A program made the translations under genes and the position numbers. Under the pieces are notes generated by a model. That model saw only the letters and a list, made by a program, of their open reading frames with translations, was not told the origin of the DNA and did no database searches. Of a stretch of DNA of 49,551 bases, positions 1-8,045 are shown piece after piece (the stretch's first letter is position 1; every line of letters begins with the position of its first letter). This DNA comes from a virus, in the IMG/VR virus record IMGVR_UViG_3300044692_000144, positions 1-49,551 of that record. One strand, given 5' to 3'.

Positions 1-34
1 ACGACCGATCCCGCGGCGGGATGCGCCGGCAACC

Positions 35-83
35 GTTGATGGGCCGAAAACCCTCCTATATGGCCGGTTTTCGGCCCATCAAC
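35..83. repeat. Perfect 18-bp inverted repeat (hairpin)
   Basis: Arms at 35-52 and 66-83 are exact reverse complements (GTTGATGGGCCGAAAACC and its complement) around a 13-nt loop. It could end transcription in either direction; there is no clear T tract. Confidence 0.75.
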
Positions 84-177
84 ATCGGGGCGATGTGAAA
101 GGCGCACGTCTGCGGACGAAGGCTCACGGAAGGCCCGAGAAGCGAGGCTTCCGTGCGCCTTCCTCCCGACGGCCCGC

Positions 178-226
178 GGTGCGTTCGTCGCTTGTAGCCC
201 CATGGGATACAAACGACGAACGCACC
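178..226. repeat. 19-bp inverted repeat (hairpin)
   Basis: Arms at 178-196 and 208-226 pair over 19 positions with a single G-U type mismatch, around an 11-nt loop. It is terminator-like or a structured intergenic element. Confidence 0.75.
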
Positions 227-315
227 CGGAGGCGCGCACCGACCCCTCACGCCTTCCTCCCGGATCACACGCCTTCGTCCCGAAACACGCGCTTCTCCGA
301 AACCCCTCCCGCCCG

Positions 316-361
316 GCGGCTGATCGGCGACCATAGCCCGCCGGGGTCGGCGATCAGCCGC
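316..361. repeat. 17-bp inverted repeat with one mismatch
   Basis: Arms at 316-332 and 345-361 are complementary except for one central position, with a 12-nt loop. It is the third strong hairpin within 330 bp. Confidence 0.7.
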
Positions 362-464
362 GAGGCGACAGCAATCCCTGCGCACGGCCCCCGGGCGCCA
401 GCTGTCCCCGCCGCCCAGGCCCCGGGGCGCCAGCCGCCCGCCCGGCCGGCGGAATCACATCTAG

Positions 465-554
465 CGGAGAGGGTGGGATTCGAACCCACGAGGCGAGTCA
501 ACCCCGCCCACACGATTTCCAATCGTGCTCCTTAAGCCACTCGGACACCTCTCC
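465..554 (-). tRNA. tRNA-Ser (anticodon GGA)
   Basis: Read on the minus strand, a 7-bp acceptor stem GGAGAGG/CCTCTCC, the anticodon loop TTGGAAA on a 5-bp stem, a long variable arm and the T-loop GTTCGAATC are all present. The anticodon GGA and the long variable arm identify serine. No CCA is encoded. It lies in host DNA next to the phage insertion. Confidence 0.93.
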
Positions 555-630
555 AGGGACTCAGAGCCTAGCTAGGGAGAACCGTTTGGCGCCGCGTCGA
601 TAGGATCATCGTTTGCGCCTCGAACCCCGC

Positions 631-717
631 GGAGGGGTGCCGGAGTGGTTGAACGGGGCAGTCTCGAAAACTGTTGGCGTCGCAAGGCGCTCGTGGGTTC
701 GAATCCCACCCCCTCCG
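631..717 (+). tRNA. tRNA-Ser (anticodon CGA), likely phage attachment gene
   Basis: The acceptor stem GGAGGGG pairs with CCCCTCC, the anticodon loop is CTCGAAA, the variable arm is long and the T-loop is GTTCGAATC. Phage genes begin about 130 bp past its 3' end, and the integrase is the second gene in. Many tyrosine integrases use a tRNA 3' end as attB, so this is the probable attachment site. The matching copy at the other end is outside the window. Confidence 0.93.
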
Positions 718-845
718 CCTCATATCCCGCATCAGCACTGGGATAGCTCGCCGCCACGCCGCCGATCATGGCGACGCCGGCGGTCGGGCCGTTTCCGCTC
801 ACCACCGCTCCAGAACGCAGCGCATTGCAGCGCATGTGCAGCGCG

Positions 846-1067
846 CTAGGCATCAGCCTCAGCTCCCTCGTCACCGATAAGCCTGCCCTGATCGTCGAAC
901 CACGGCGCCTCGGCGAGGCTGCGCGCGAGCGGCGCGCCTGGACCGGGGCAGTCGTCGTGCGGCCACTGCACACCGATGTGCTTCTCGCACTGCCAGACCG
1001 TCAGGTCGTCACCCTTGGCCAAGCGGGCTTCCTCCTCGTCGAGCGACTCATGTAGACGCGCCGCCAC
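846..1067 (-). CDS. Small phage zinc-binding-like protein
   Basis: A 73-residue protein with a GTG start just after the integrase. It carries a Cys-His-rich stretch, WQCEKH...WPHDDCPGPG, like short zinc-binding proteins of actinobacteriophages; that match is from family style, not a search. It is the last gene before the tRNA, so it marks the left edge of the prophage. Function unknown. Confidence 0.6.
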   Translation of the reverse strand: MAARLHESLDEEEARLAKGDDLTVWQCEKHIGVQWPHDDCPGPGAPLARSLAEAPWFDDQGRLIGDEGAEADA

Positions 1068-1091
1068 TCAGGGTCGGCTGGAAGTTTGCGC

Positions 1092-2396
1092 TCACCCATC
1101 ACCCACCGCTGCCTTTCTCGCCGCCGTGTCGGATCGCTGTAGGTAGGCGTCGAGGGCGCTGGCGGCCGTCGCCTCGCTGCCGGGGAAGAGGTGGCCGTAG
1201 CGGTCGAGCGTGATGGCGATCGACGAGTGGCCCATGACTTTGGAGAGCAGCTTCGGGTTGAAGCCCTCTCTCGACTGCGCCATCGCCTCGATCATCATCG
1301 ACGCGTAGGTGTGGCGGCAGTCGTGGAAGGTGAGGCGGCAGAGCAACGGCGGCGCCGTGGTACCCGCGGCGGCGATCGCCGCCAGCAGCTGCTCGGCGTC
1401 CTGGTCGTCGACGTCGACGCCGAGGTCCTCGGCGGCCGCGCGCAGCCGGCGCAGGTTCTCCGCCTCCCAGGCGCGATCGGCCCGCCGCTGCAGCGCGCTG
1501 ATGTCGAAAGCGACGTCGACGTCGCGGCCGAAGAGCAGCCCCGTGGTCGGCGCGCCCGCCATCCGGTGCTCGAGCAGGTGGTCACGCAGCACGCCCGGCA
1601 CCGGCACCGCACGCTCGCCGGCGTCGGACTTCGGGTCGACGCGCCGGCGCTCGCCGCGATCCCAGTTCCACTCGACCGCGATCCGGCCGGTGGCGAGGTC
1701 GACGGCCTCGGCGCCGAGCGCCTGGATCTCGCCGATCCGCAGCCCGGCATACATCGCCACGGCCCAGACGGCGCGGTCGCCGGCCGGCACCGCGGCGAGC
1801 AGTTCGGCGGCTTCCTCGGGCGGCGCGATCCGCAGACGCTTGCCGGTGTCGGCCGGCAGCTCGAGGTGGTCCATCGGGCTGGCGAGGACCTCTTCGAGCC
1901 GCAGGAGCCGGCGATAGAGGACGCGGAGCGGCATCAGAATGTTCCGCACCGTCGACGGCGCGAGGCCCTCGGCGACCAGGCGGTCGACCAGGCGCTGGAC
2001 GTCGGAGCCGCGGAGGTCCTGCGGGCGGGCCGAGCCGAAGGCGGGCACGATGTGGTTGGCGGCGTCGCGCGAGTACTCGCGGATCACGCCGGGCTTGTAG
2101 GCGCGGCCCTTGCGGTTGCGGACGGTGCCGGCGCGCATCGCGTCGAAGAGCGAGTCCAACTCGACGCGGATGGTCGAACGGGCGCCGGGCCGGAAGGTGC
2201 CCTTGTCGATCGACAGCTCCTGTTCGGCGCGCCAGGCGATCGCTTCCTGTTCGCTCGGGAACGTCTTCGTCGGCCGCTTGCCGGTGCGCGGGTCCTTCTT
2301 CGCCTGCGCCTGGAAGGTCGGGGTGCAGCTGCAGCGCGAGCCGCCCTTCGCCTTGCTGCAGGTGCGGGAATGGCGCGGCGTGATGCCCTCGGCCAT
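1092..2396 (-). CDS. int: Phage integrase, tyrosine recombinase
   Basis: A 434-residue integrase. The N-terminal region has the usual actinobacterial opening with paired Cys residues (RTCSKAKGGSRCSC), then a SAM-like core-binding domain at about 75-180 and the catalytic domain at 190-425. Catalytic residues visible are R220 (AGLRIGE), K256, H358 and R361 (HDCRH), H390 (MGHSS) and Y400. The ATG at 2396 is chosen for an AGGAG 8 nt upstream and the family-like N terminus. A GTG at 2444 overlapping the excisionase stop (GTGA) is the alternative. It sits beside the candidate attachment tRNA and the excisionase gene, as expected for an integration cassette. Confidence 0.95.
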   Translation of the reverse strand: MAEGITPRHSRTCSKAKGGSRCSCTPTFQAQAKKDPRTGKRPTKTFPSEQEAIAWRAEQELSIDKGTFRPGARSTIRVELDSLFDAMRAGTVRNRKGRAYKPGVIREYSRDAANHIVPAFGSARPQDLRGSDVQRLVDRLVAEGLAPSTVRNILMPLRVLYRRLLRLEEVLASPMDHLELPADTGKRLRIAPPEEAAELLAAVPAGDRAVWAVAMYAGLRIGEIQALGAEAVDLATGRIAVEWNWDRGERRRVDPKSDAGERAVPVPGVLRDHLLEHRMAGAPTTGLLFGRDVDVAFDISALQRRADRAWEAENLRRLRAAAEDLGVDVDDQDAEQLLAAIAAAGTTAPPLLCRLTFHDCRHTYASMMIEAMAQSREGFNPKLLSKVMGHSSIAITLDRYGHLFPGSEATAASALDAYLQRSDTAARKAAVGDG

Positions 2397-2440
2397 GTGC
2401 TCGTCTCCTCTCGTCGGGGTCTCCGACGGGGACATTGCCG

Positions 2441-2656
2441 TCACGCGGCGCCTCCGAGCTCCATCTGCGCCTCCCGCTCCGACCACTTTGCGAGCTCGGC
2501 GACCGGGACGAGGGTGAGGTTGCCGCTTTTGACGAGCCGCAGGTGCGGGCGGACGTAGCGGTTGAAGTGGTCGTCCGACATCCCGAGCGCGATCGCCGCC
2601 TCGGGGATCCGGAGCGTGACACGAGGGATCGGGCGGTCGAGGGTGGCGCTAGGCAT
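2441..2656 (-). CDS. xis: Excisionase-like / MerR-type helix-turn-helix protein
   Basis: A 71-residue protein with one short winged helix-turn-helix (RIPEAAIALGMSDDHFNRYVRP...VPVAELAKW). This is the layout of phage excisionases and MerR-like DNA-binding proteins. It ends just before the integrase and starts within the end of the preceding gene (ATG overlaps TAG). Excisionase is inferred from size, fold and place beside the integrase; a small regulator is the alternative. Confidence 0.7.
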   Translation of the reverse strand: MPSATLDRPIPRVTLRIPEAAIALGMSDDHFNRYVRPHLRLVKSGNLTLVPVAELAKWSEREAQMELGGAA

Positions 2657-3050
2657 CGGCCAACTCCGCGAGGACGTCACCGTGGCAGGCCCTCGGCGCG
2701 CAGAAGCATGCGAGCCGCTTGCCGTGAAGCTCCGGGACCCGGGCGAGCAACGCCGGCTGGGAGGCGATCCAGCGCCGGTAGAGCGCGATCACCTGGTCGC
2801 GATCGCCGTCCCGGCCGATCTTGAACGGGTTGCCCCAGATCGACGGCCGCCCGATGAAGACGTCCCCGGGCCGCATGTCGCGGCGATGGATGACAGTCGT
2901 CGGGCTCGGCGCCGCGACAACCGCGATCCCGTCGCCAGGCGAGCACAGATCATCGACGCAGGTGCAGCGGGGCTCGACCTCCTTGCAGGTGCCGCCCCCG
3001 CAGATCTCGCAGACGAAGATCGTCCACCGGTCCCGTCCCGTCTGACTCAC
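2649..3050 (-). CDS. DUF4326 domain protein with N-terminal zinc ribbon
   Basis: A 133-residue protein. Residues about 10-30 carry CEICGGG...CTC, a possible zinc site. The C-terminal half (VFIGRPSIWGNPF...LACFCAPRACHGDVLAELA) matches the DUF4326 pattern common in phages, of unknown biochemical role. The GTG start overlaps the upstream stop (GTGA). The ribbon-plus-DUF4326 combination may be an accessory arrangement. Confidence 0.75.
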   Translation of the reverse strand: MSQTGRDRWTIFVCEICGGGTCKEVEPRCTCVDDLCSPGDGIAVVAAPSPTTVIHRRDMRPGDVFIGRPSIWGNPFKIGRDGDRDQVIALYRRWIASQPALLARVPELHGKRLACFCAPRACHGDVLAELADA

Positions 3051-3211
3051 TGCGTCGACCTCCCCCGGCAGACGATGCACCGGCCGCCGTCCACCCCCGG
3101 CTCGACCTTGCATTCGGGGCAGAGCTTCTCGGCCGGGATCTCGGCTTCGAAGATCGCCTCGAGGGCGAGACGTTCGTCGGCCTTCGGGGGCTGGTCGCGC
3201 GGGTCGGTCAC
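3047..3211 (-). CDS. Small zinc-ribbon protein
   Basis: A 54-residue protein with two CxxC knuckles (CPEC and CIVC) near its C terminus. It is translationally coupled to the helicase gene upstream through a GTGA overlap, and to the DUF4326 gene downstream the same way. It probably binds zinc; its partner is unknown. Confidence 0.6.
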   Translation of the reverse strand: MTDPRDQPPKADERLALEAIFEAEIPAEKLCPECKVEPGVDGGRCIVCRGRSTQ

Positions 3212-4857
3212 GCCGCCCTCCGGATCGCGGCACGGCGTTTCTCCCGCGCCAGTTCCTTCACCAGGTCCGGGTTGGCGATCGCCAACGAGGCGGTGCGCTC
3301 GCGTAGCCAGTCGAGCGCTTCGCCGACCAGTGCGTCCGAGGCCTCGGCATCGATGACCCCGACCGCCTCGGCCAGCTCGGCGTTCGCCGCCGGCAGCGCG
3401 AAGGTCGGCGTGTCGTGGCGACGCAGCCGCATGTAGACGTTGAGCAGCTGGTAGAGGTCGGCGCGATCGCGTTCGCGCTGCTCGCCCATCTCGCGTAGAT
3501 CGCGCGGCGAGGGTGGCAGCTCCGGTGCTGCGACATCGATGGGGTCCGGGACGGCGACGAGCTGGTCGGGCCGGGGGAGCGTCGGGCGGATGGCCCGCGG
3601 CGCGCCGGACGGGGTTGCGGCGAGGCATTCGACCTTTTTCGGAGCGCGGCCGCCACCGCCGTGGCGACCGCTCGGGCCGGAGTGGTCGTCCTTCCGTTTC
3701 GAAACGCCCGCGAGGACATCGAGCCGTTGCGCGTACTCGACGAGCTGCGGATCCGCGGGCATGTGGACGACGGCCGGCAGCTTCAGGTACTCGCGTCGAC
3801 CGCGAAGCGCGCGTCCGGCGACCTGACGCACCATCAACTCGGTCGACGACGTCGTCGCCCAGACGACGACGCCCAGGCGCGGGATGTCGACGCCCTCGGC
3901 GACCATCCGCACACTGACCAGCCACGGCTCGGTTTCCCTCGAGAAGGCGGCGATCGCCTGATGGCTGCGCGGCAGATCGCTGAGAGCGAGCGTCGGGACA
4001 GAGCCGTCGATCTCGGTGATCAGACGATCGACTTCGTGGGCGTGCTGCTGGCTGTCGCAGACGACGAGGCCTGCGGCATCGGGGATCTGCGTGCGGAGCT
4101 CGGCGAGGTCCTGGTTCGCCGCCTCGAGTACTCCACGCAGGTATGCCTGCGACGGATCGAGAGCCGCACGCAGTCGCCGTGGCCGGTCGGTGACCGCGAT
4201 GTCGTCGGTGAAAGCGGCACTGGCTTCTTCCTCGCCGGCAGACCAGGTGATCTCGCCGTCATGGACCCTGAACTCGACCGGCCTGCAGACGCCGTCGGCG
4301 ACGGCCCGGCGGTAGTCGTAGGAGAAGTCCGGGATGCACGCGCCGTCCTCGTCGTAGCGGACGAACGGGATCCGGTCGCGGTCGGAGCGGAACGGGGTCC
4401 CGGACAGGTGCAGCCTGAACTCGGCACCGGCGAAGGCCTCCTCTATCCCCGAGCCCCAAGTCAGCTTCGATCCGGCGTGGTGGACCTCGTCGAAGACGAC
4501 TACGGTCCGCCGCCGCTCACAGGCCTCGGCGAGGGCCTCGGCATTGAAGGCGGCCGCGGCGTAGGTCAGGCACACCCCGTGGACCCACGCCGGCCAGCCA
4601 CGCCCGGCCAGTCGATGCAGCATCCGGTAGCCGAGCTTGTCGAGCTCTGCCTCCCACTGGTCGCGCACGACCACGGTCGGGGCGACGATGACCAGCTGGT
4701 CGGCCTCACGTTCCTCGAGGACTTGCGCCACCCCGGCGCCGGCGGCGATCGTCTTCCCCGCCGCGGGGCAGGCGACCAGGAGGAAGTCGTCGGTCGGGTG
4801 GCTCGAGAGGACGTCGAGGAACTCGGCCTGCCAGGGCCGCAGGGTGAGCGAGGTCAT
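3208..4857 (-). CDS. SF2 DEAD/DEVH-box helicase
   Basis: A 549-residue helicase. Walker A is PAAGKT at 31-36, the Walker B box is DEVH at 123-126, motif III is LSGTP at 151-155 and motif VI is QVAGRALRGR near 345-354, giving both RecA-like lobes of a RecG/UvrB-type superfamily 2 enzyme. The last 150 residues are a non-conserved tail. It lies at the end of the early replication operon with an ATGA overlap to the gene before, so it probably remodels replication or recombination intermediates. The substrate cannot be told from sequence. Confidence 0.9.
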   Translation of the reverse strand: MTSLTLRPWQAEFLDVLSSHPTDDFLLVACPAAGKTIAAGAGVAQVLEEREADQLVIVAPTVVVRDQWEAELDKLGYRMLHRLAGRGWPAWVHGVCLTYAAAAFNAEALAEACERRRTVVVFDEVHHAGSKLTWGSGIEEAFAGAEFRLHLSGTPFRSDRDRIPFVRYDEDGACIPDFSYDYRRAVADGVCRPVEFRVHDGEITWSAGEEEASAAFTDDIAVTDRPRRLRAALDPSQAYLRGVLEAANQDLAELRTQIPDAAGLVVCDSQQHAHEVDRLITEIDGSVPTLALSDLPRSHQAIAAFSRETEPWLVSVRMVAEGVDIPRLGVVVWATTSSTELMVRQVAGRALRGRREYLKLPAVVHMPADPQLVEYAQRLDVLAGVSKRKDDHSGPSGRHGGGGRAPKKVECLAATPSGAPRAIRPTLPRPDQLVAVPDPIDVAAPELPPSPRDLREMGEQRERDRADLYQLLNVYMRLRRHDTPTFALPAANAELAEAVGVIDAEASDALVGEALDWLRERTASLAIANPDLVKELAREKRRAAIRRAA

Positions 4858-6197
4858 GCGGCGACCATCCGACCTACCTCATCGGGCCAACGCGGCTCGC
4901 CATGCTCGGCGATCATCAGCCAATAGGCGGTCTCGGCATCTGCCCGCGATCTCCAGCCCCGTCTGCGGAAGATCCTGACCAGCTGCCCGGTGAGGTTCTT
5001 CGGCGCCTTGTAGTGATCGGCGACGCCGCCGACGTTGCAGTCCCACAGCCGTCTGGCAGCCGCGGCGACGGTGGCGGAATGCCGGTACTCGTCGACGGCA
5101 AAGACGAGGATGGCATCGTTCAGGAAGCCGGGTTTCCCTGTCCGCGGTTTGCGCTCGCGGAAGACGATCCGGCGGCATTTGCAGCAGTAGCCCGACTCGT
5201 GGCGGGTGGTGACAGGGCACTGCTCACCTTTGCCGTTGACGTAGGCGCACTGCGTGCCGTAGTTCTCCGCCTCGAAGCAGGTGCGGCAGAGCTTCGAGCC
5301 ACTGTTCTTGTGGCCCCCACAGCCCGGGCACACGTAGATCGCACCGAGCGTCGGAGCCTCGAAGCCGTAGATCTCCTCAAAGGAGACGCCCACCTTCCCC
5401 GCGTAGTCCACCACGGATTTCGCACGGATCTGGGTGATCGGTTTCCCACGCTTCTTCCCTCCCTGCGCCCAGCGACCCAGCTGGGATACGTCGAGCTCGA
5501 GCTCCGAGGCCACCAGGTGCCAGCCTTCGCTGTTGTGGTGGAGCGCCTTGCCGGCGGCCGCTTGCTCGGATACCAGGCGATCGCGGAGATCGCGCAGCCA
5601 TCGCCCGAAGGGCTCGACCGGAACGAATTCGGCGGCGCGAGCGGCAGCGAGGCGGTGGCCGGTCTGCTCGCGCATGGCTCGGTACTCGGGCCGAGGGTCA
5701 TGATGCGGGCAGTAGTCGGAATCATCGAGGGCGGACTGCCCGCAAGGGGAGCCTTTCGGAGCCGGCCCGCTGCCGGTCGCGATCCCTTTGCAGATCCGCC
5801 CCCGGTAAAGACCCCCGTCGGCGGCCGCATCGCGGAGCGCGACGGTTTGGCCGATCGGGCGTTTGGGCCAGCGCTCCCGCTGCCACCAGGTCTGCAGCCG
5901 CTCGCGGACGATCGTCTCGTCGGTGCTGTCGCCGAGGCCGGCGGCGATGATCGCCCGGGCGCAGTCGGCCATCGTGCCGTGCTGGAGGAAATAGACCTGG
6001 CGCGCCAGCTCGAACGCCTCGGCCGGAAGTTTCGGGGCGACGCCTCGATAGCGGCGGACGATCTCAGTCACCGGCGTGGGAACCTCGATGTCGATCTCGG
6101 CCGGGACGGTCGAAAGGGTGGTGAGCGCCCGCGACTGCCGCGCCGCCTCCTTCCGGCTTCGGTAGGTCTCCGGATCGCGGGTTCGGGTCGCGCTCAT
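4854..6197 (-). CDS. Multi-domain zinc-finger and HTH DNA-binding protein
   Basis: A 447-residue protein of unknown role, starting at the ATG that overlaps the previous stop (ATGA). Residues 160-190 have a Cys-Cys-Cys-His knuckle (ICKGIATG...SPCGQ...YCPHHDP). The middle has a helix-turn-helix-like stretch (SELELDVSQLGRWAQG). The C-terminal third has several CxxC pairs (CPGCGG, CRTC, CCKC) and another helical repeat (SATVAAAARRLWDCN). The layout suggests a DNA- or RNA-binding regulator of early genes or replication. I do not recognise a named family. Confidence 0.7.
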   Translation of the reverse strand: MSATRTRDPETYRSRKEAARQSRALTTLSTVPAEIDIEVPTPVTEIVRRYRGVAPKLPAEAFELARQVYFLQHGTMADCARAIIAAGLGDSTDETIVRERLQTWWQRERWPKRPIGQTVALRDAAADGGLYRGRICKGIATGSGPAPKGSPCGQSALDDSDYCPHHDPRPEYRAMREQTGHRLAAARAAEFVPVEPFGRWLRDLRDRLVSEQAAAGKALHHNSEGWHLVASELELDVSQLGRWAQGGKKRGKPITQIRAKSVVDYAGKVGVSFEEIYGFEAPTLGAIYVCPGCGGHKNSGSKLCRTCFEAENYGTQCAYVNGKGEQCPVTTRHESGYCCKCRRIVFRERKPRTGKPGFLNDAILVFAVDEYRHSATVAAAARRLWDCNVGGVADHYKAPKNLTGQLVRIFRRRGWRSRADAETAYWLMIAEHGEPRWPDEVGRMVAA

Positions 6198-6370
6198 CGC
6201 GGAGCACCCCGGCGCCGCTTCGTCACGTCTGCGCGATCGCGCCGCTTCACCGTCACCTGCACCGTTCCGCTCTTCGGGAACGACTGCACATGGGTGACGA
6301 TGTGATCGGGTCCGCACCTGACCTCGAAGCCTTCTCCCCGGATAGCGTCGACCCGCACGTCGGCGCGCAT
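6194..6370 (-). CDS. Small basic hypothetical protein
   Basis: A 58-residue frame, MRADVRVDAIRGEGFEV at its start, with a basic tail. Both ends fit the operon exactly: ATG within TGATG of the gene upstream and a stop within ATGA of the gene downstream. It looks like a small beta-rich protein. No homology recognised. Confidence 0.65.
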   Translation of the reverse strand: MRADVRVDAIRGEGFEVRCGPDHIVTHVQSFPKSGTVQVTVKRRDRADVTKRRRGAPR

Positions 6371-6570
6371 CAGCGACGACCTGCGTTCCGGTTCGGCTTG
6401 TCCAGCCGAGCGCCGCGGTAGCGCTCCGTTTCGACGGCGCGCGCCGCGGCCGTCGACGCGGCCCCCGGGGGCAGCTGGGCGACGATGTCGGCGAGCAGCG
6501 TTTCGAGGCCTTCGACCCGTGCCTCGAGCGCGGCGAACTCCTCGATCGTCGGCGCGGCCGGGCGACTCAC
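6370..6570 (-). CDS. Small coiled-coil protein
   Basis: A 66-residue protein with a GTG start overlapping the upstream stop (GTGA). Residues about 8-30 (TIEEFAALEARVEGLETLLADIVAQL) form a heptad-like coiled coil. It is coupled to the DnaA-domain gene. Function unknown; oligomerization or an adaptor role is a guess. Confidence 0.6.
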   Translation of the reverse strand: MSRPAAPTIEEFAALEARVEGLETLLADIVAQLPPGAASTAAARAVETERYRGARLDKPNRNAGRR

Positions 6571-6983
6571 GCTGACCCCCAAGGCGCGGCGAAGCTGACC
6601 CGCCGGTAGGGCGTGACCTCGGCGAGCGCGGCGACGATCAGCGCCGAGTAGCGGCGCTCGGCCCACGCCCGGATCCCCTCCGGGGCGTGGAGGTAGAGCG
6701 TGTCTTCGATCGCGGCGACAGGGCGCAGCGGCTCCAGCCAGAGCTTGAAGGTCGACTCCGGGACCGCGGCCTGCAGCCGCTCGATCGCGGCCGGCCAGCC
6801 CTCGGCGGCGAGCGTCGCCATGGCGCCGGTGGCCTCGGCGTCGGCGGCGTGCGCCGCCATTTCCTTGCGCGCCCGGGCCTCCAGGGCCGCGCAGACCCGG
6901 CGGTGCCCGGCCAGGTCACGCTTGCGGTTCGAGCCCTCCTCCACGACCCGCCGGTACCGCTCCTGATCGGAAACCGGGGTCAT
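6567..6983 (-). CDS. DnaA N-terminal-domain-like protein
   Basis: A 138-residue protein with a good Shine-Dalgarno (GGAGG, 9 nt before ATG). Its C-terminal half (ERLQAAVPESTFKLWLEPLRPV...LYLHAPEGIRAWAERRYSALI) follows the DnaA domain I pattern, which in host DnaA contacts the DnaB helicase and other partners. There is no AAA+ or DNA-binding domain IV. It could recruit or redirect the host helicase to phage DNA. Neighbouring genes are replication genes. Confidence 0.75.
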   Translation of the reverse strand: MTPVSDQERYRRVVEEGSNRKRDLAGHRRVCAALEARARKEMAAHAADAEATGAMATLAAEGWPAAIERLQAAVPESTFKLWLEPLRPVAAIEDTLYLHAPEGIRAWAERRYSALIVAALAEVTPYRRVSFAAPWGSA

Positions 6984-7096
6984 GAGTCTCCACCTCCCAG
7001 GGTGGGGGGGGACACAAGGGGGGGGTTCTGTTCTTTTCCCTTCCTCTTCATGAAGTAATGCGTCACGAAGTGGGACACGTTTGCCTCGGAAACCAT
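6980..7096 (-). CDS. 38-residue ORF filling the gap between two replication genes
   Basis: The ATG lies in a TGATG overlap with the replisome-organizer-like gene and the stop in an ATGA overlap with the DnaA-domain gene, so it spans the gap exactly. The peptide is basic then Pro-rich. It may be real, or a coupling leader. Part of it covers the Shine-Dalgarno of the next gene. Confidence 0.45.
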   Translation of the reverse strand: MVSEANVSHFVTHYFMKRKGKEQNPPLVSPPTLGGGDS

Positions 7097-7518
7097 CAGG
7101 CCGCAACTCGTTCCTCGAGGCGCGCGCGGATCTGTTGACGGGCGCGCAGCTCTCGCTTACGGAGGCGCTCGCCCTCGGTGGAGGAGGCCTTCGGGTCGGG
7201 GTTGTAGAGCTTGAAGTTCGGGACCCACTCGCAGTCGAGCTCGTCGTCGCGGACGATCAGCGCGCGGGTGCGGAAGTGGTCGAGCGCCTTGAGGGTGACG
7301 GCGCGCTTGGAGTTGGCCGCTTTCTGGATGTCGAGCGAGGTGATCGGCTCGGCGGCCTTGTTCAGCAGGTGGCCGCGGATCGGCGACTGGGCGGCGAGCG
7401 CGAGCACGCCCGCCACCCAGACCCAGCGCTGGCCCTCCTCGACCAGCGCCAGGTCGACGTCGCCGCCGATACCGTTGGCGACCATGAATCGGTCGTATGG
7501 ACGAGGACGAGGTGGCAT
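7096..7518 (-). CDS. Replisome-organizer-like protein (winged helix)
   Basis: A 140-residue protein; the ATG at 7518 overlaps the SSB stop (TGATG). Residues 30-105 read as a winged-helix domain (WVAGVLALAAQSPIRGHLLN...LKALDHFRTRALIVRDD), then NFKLYNPDPKAS and a basic helical tail. This resembles the N-terminal domain of phage replisome organizers, which bind the phage origin. The assignment rests on pattern and on its place between SSB and the DnaA-domain gene. Confidence 0.5.
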   Translation of the reverse strand: MPPRPRPYDRFMVANGIGGDVDLALVEEGQRWVWVAGVLALAAQSPIRGHLLNKAAEPITSLDIQKAANSKRAVTLKALDHFRTRALIVRDDELDCEWVPNFKLYNPDPKASSTEGERLRKRELRARQQIRARLEERVAA

Positions 7519-8045
7519 CAAAACGGGATGTCGTCGTCGTCCCCGGCGAAGTTCTGGCCGGCCATCGCCGTCGCGAACTCGCTCTCGACCTTCTGCGCCT
7601 GGGTGGGCTCCGCCTCACCCGGCGTCCCGATCACTTCGTTGATGTAGGTGTTGCGGTACTCCCTTCCGTTCTTCTTCGAGGTGGTCGTGGCGACGCGGAT
7701 CGCGACGCGGGTTCTCTCCGCGAGCGGCTCCAGCCGGTCCTCCAGTTCAGAGAGGCGGATGCCCTCGAGGCCGAGCAGCTCGAGATAGCCCTTCGTCCAG
7801 GCGATCCGCTCTTCGTCCTCGAGCTCATGCCACACCGACGGCGGTGACTGCCCGGCATAATCACCCTCGGCGATCGACAGTTCGGTGATCAGCTTCAGCG
7901 GGCCGCCGCCGTCGGCTTCCCAGAAGTCGAAGCGCTCGATCATCGCCTCGTATTCGCCGTCCGGTACGCCGCCGCTGGCGGTTTTCGGAGCCGTGTCGGC
8001 ATAGACATCGTCCATGCCGGCGAGCCGGTCCGCATAGCCGCTCAT
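7518..8045 (-). CDS. Phage single-stranded DNA-binding protein (DUF669-like)
   Basis: A 175-residue protein with a beta-rich core, KNGREYRNTYINEVI near residue 125, and an acidic tail ending DDDDIPF. The D-D-D-I-P-F ending is the SSB C-terminal tail that recruits replication partners. The core resembles DUF669-type phage SSB-like proteins. It overlaps the Sak4-like gene by ATGA, so the two probably act together in recombination-dependent replication. Confidence 0.75.
   Translation of the reverse strand: MSGYADRLAGMDDVYADTAPKTASGGVPDGEYEAMIERFDFWEADGGGPLKLITELSIAEGDYAGQSPPSVWHELEDEERIAWTKGYLELLGLEGIRLSELEDRLEPLAERTRVAIRVATTTSKKNGREYRNTYINEVIGTPGEAEPTQAQKVESEFATAMAGQNFAGDDDDIPF

Larger units (their letters stand above)
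1..464. other. Host intergenic stretch, no gene seen
   Basis: No convincing coding region. The open frames here are rich in Arg, Pro and Ser, and one reads into the tRNA, giving the familiar 'RVGFEPTRR' artefact. The stretch holds three long inverted repeats, listed separately, and probably ends one or more host transcription units. Confidence 0.6.

Noticed and set aside
95-535. Plus-strand 146-codon frame
   Set aside because: It reads through the complement of tRNA-Ser(GGA), giving the well-known RVGFEPTRR artefact; the rest is Arg/Pro/Ser-rich.
1191-2558. Plus-strand 455-codon frame
   Set aside because: Antisense shadow of the integrase, whose catalytic residues are all visible on the minus strand.
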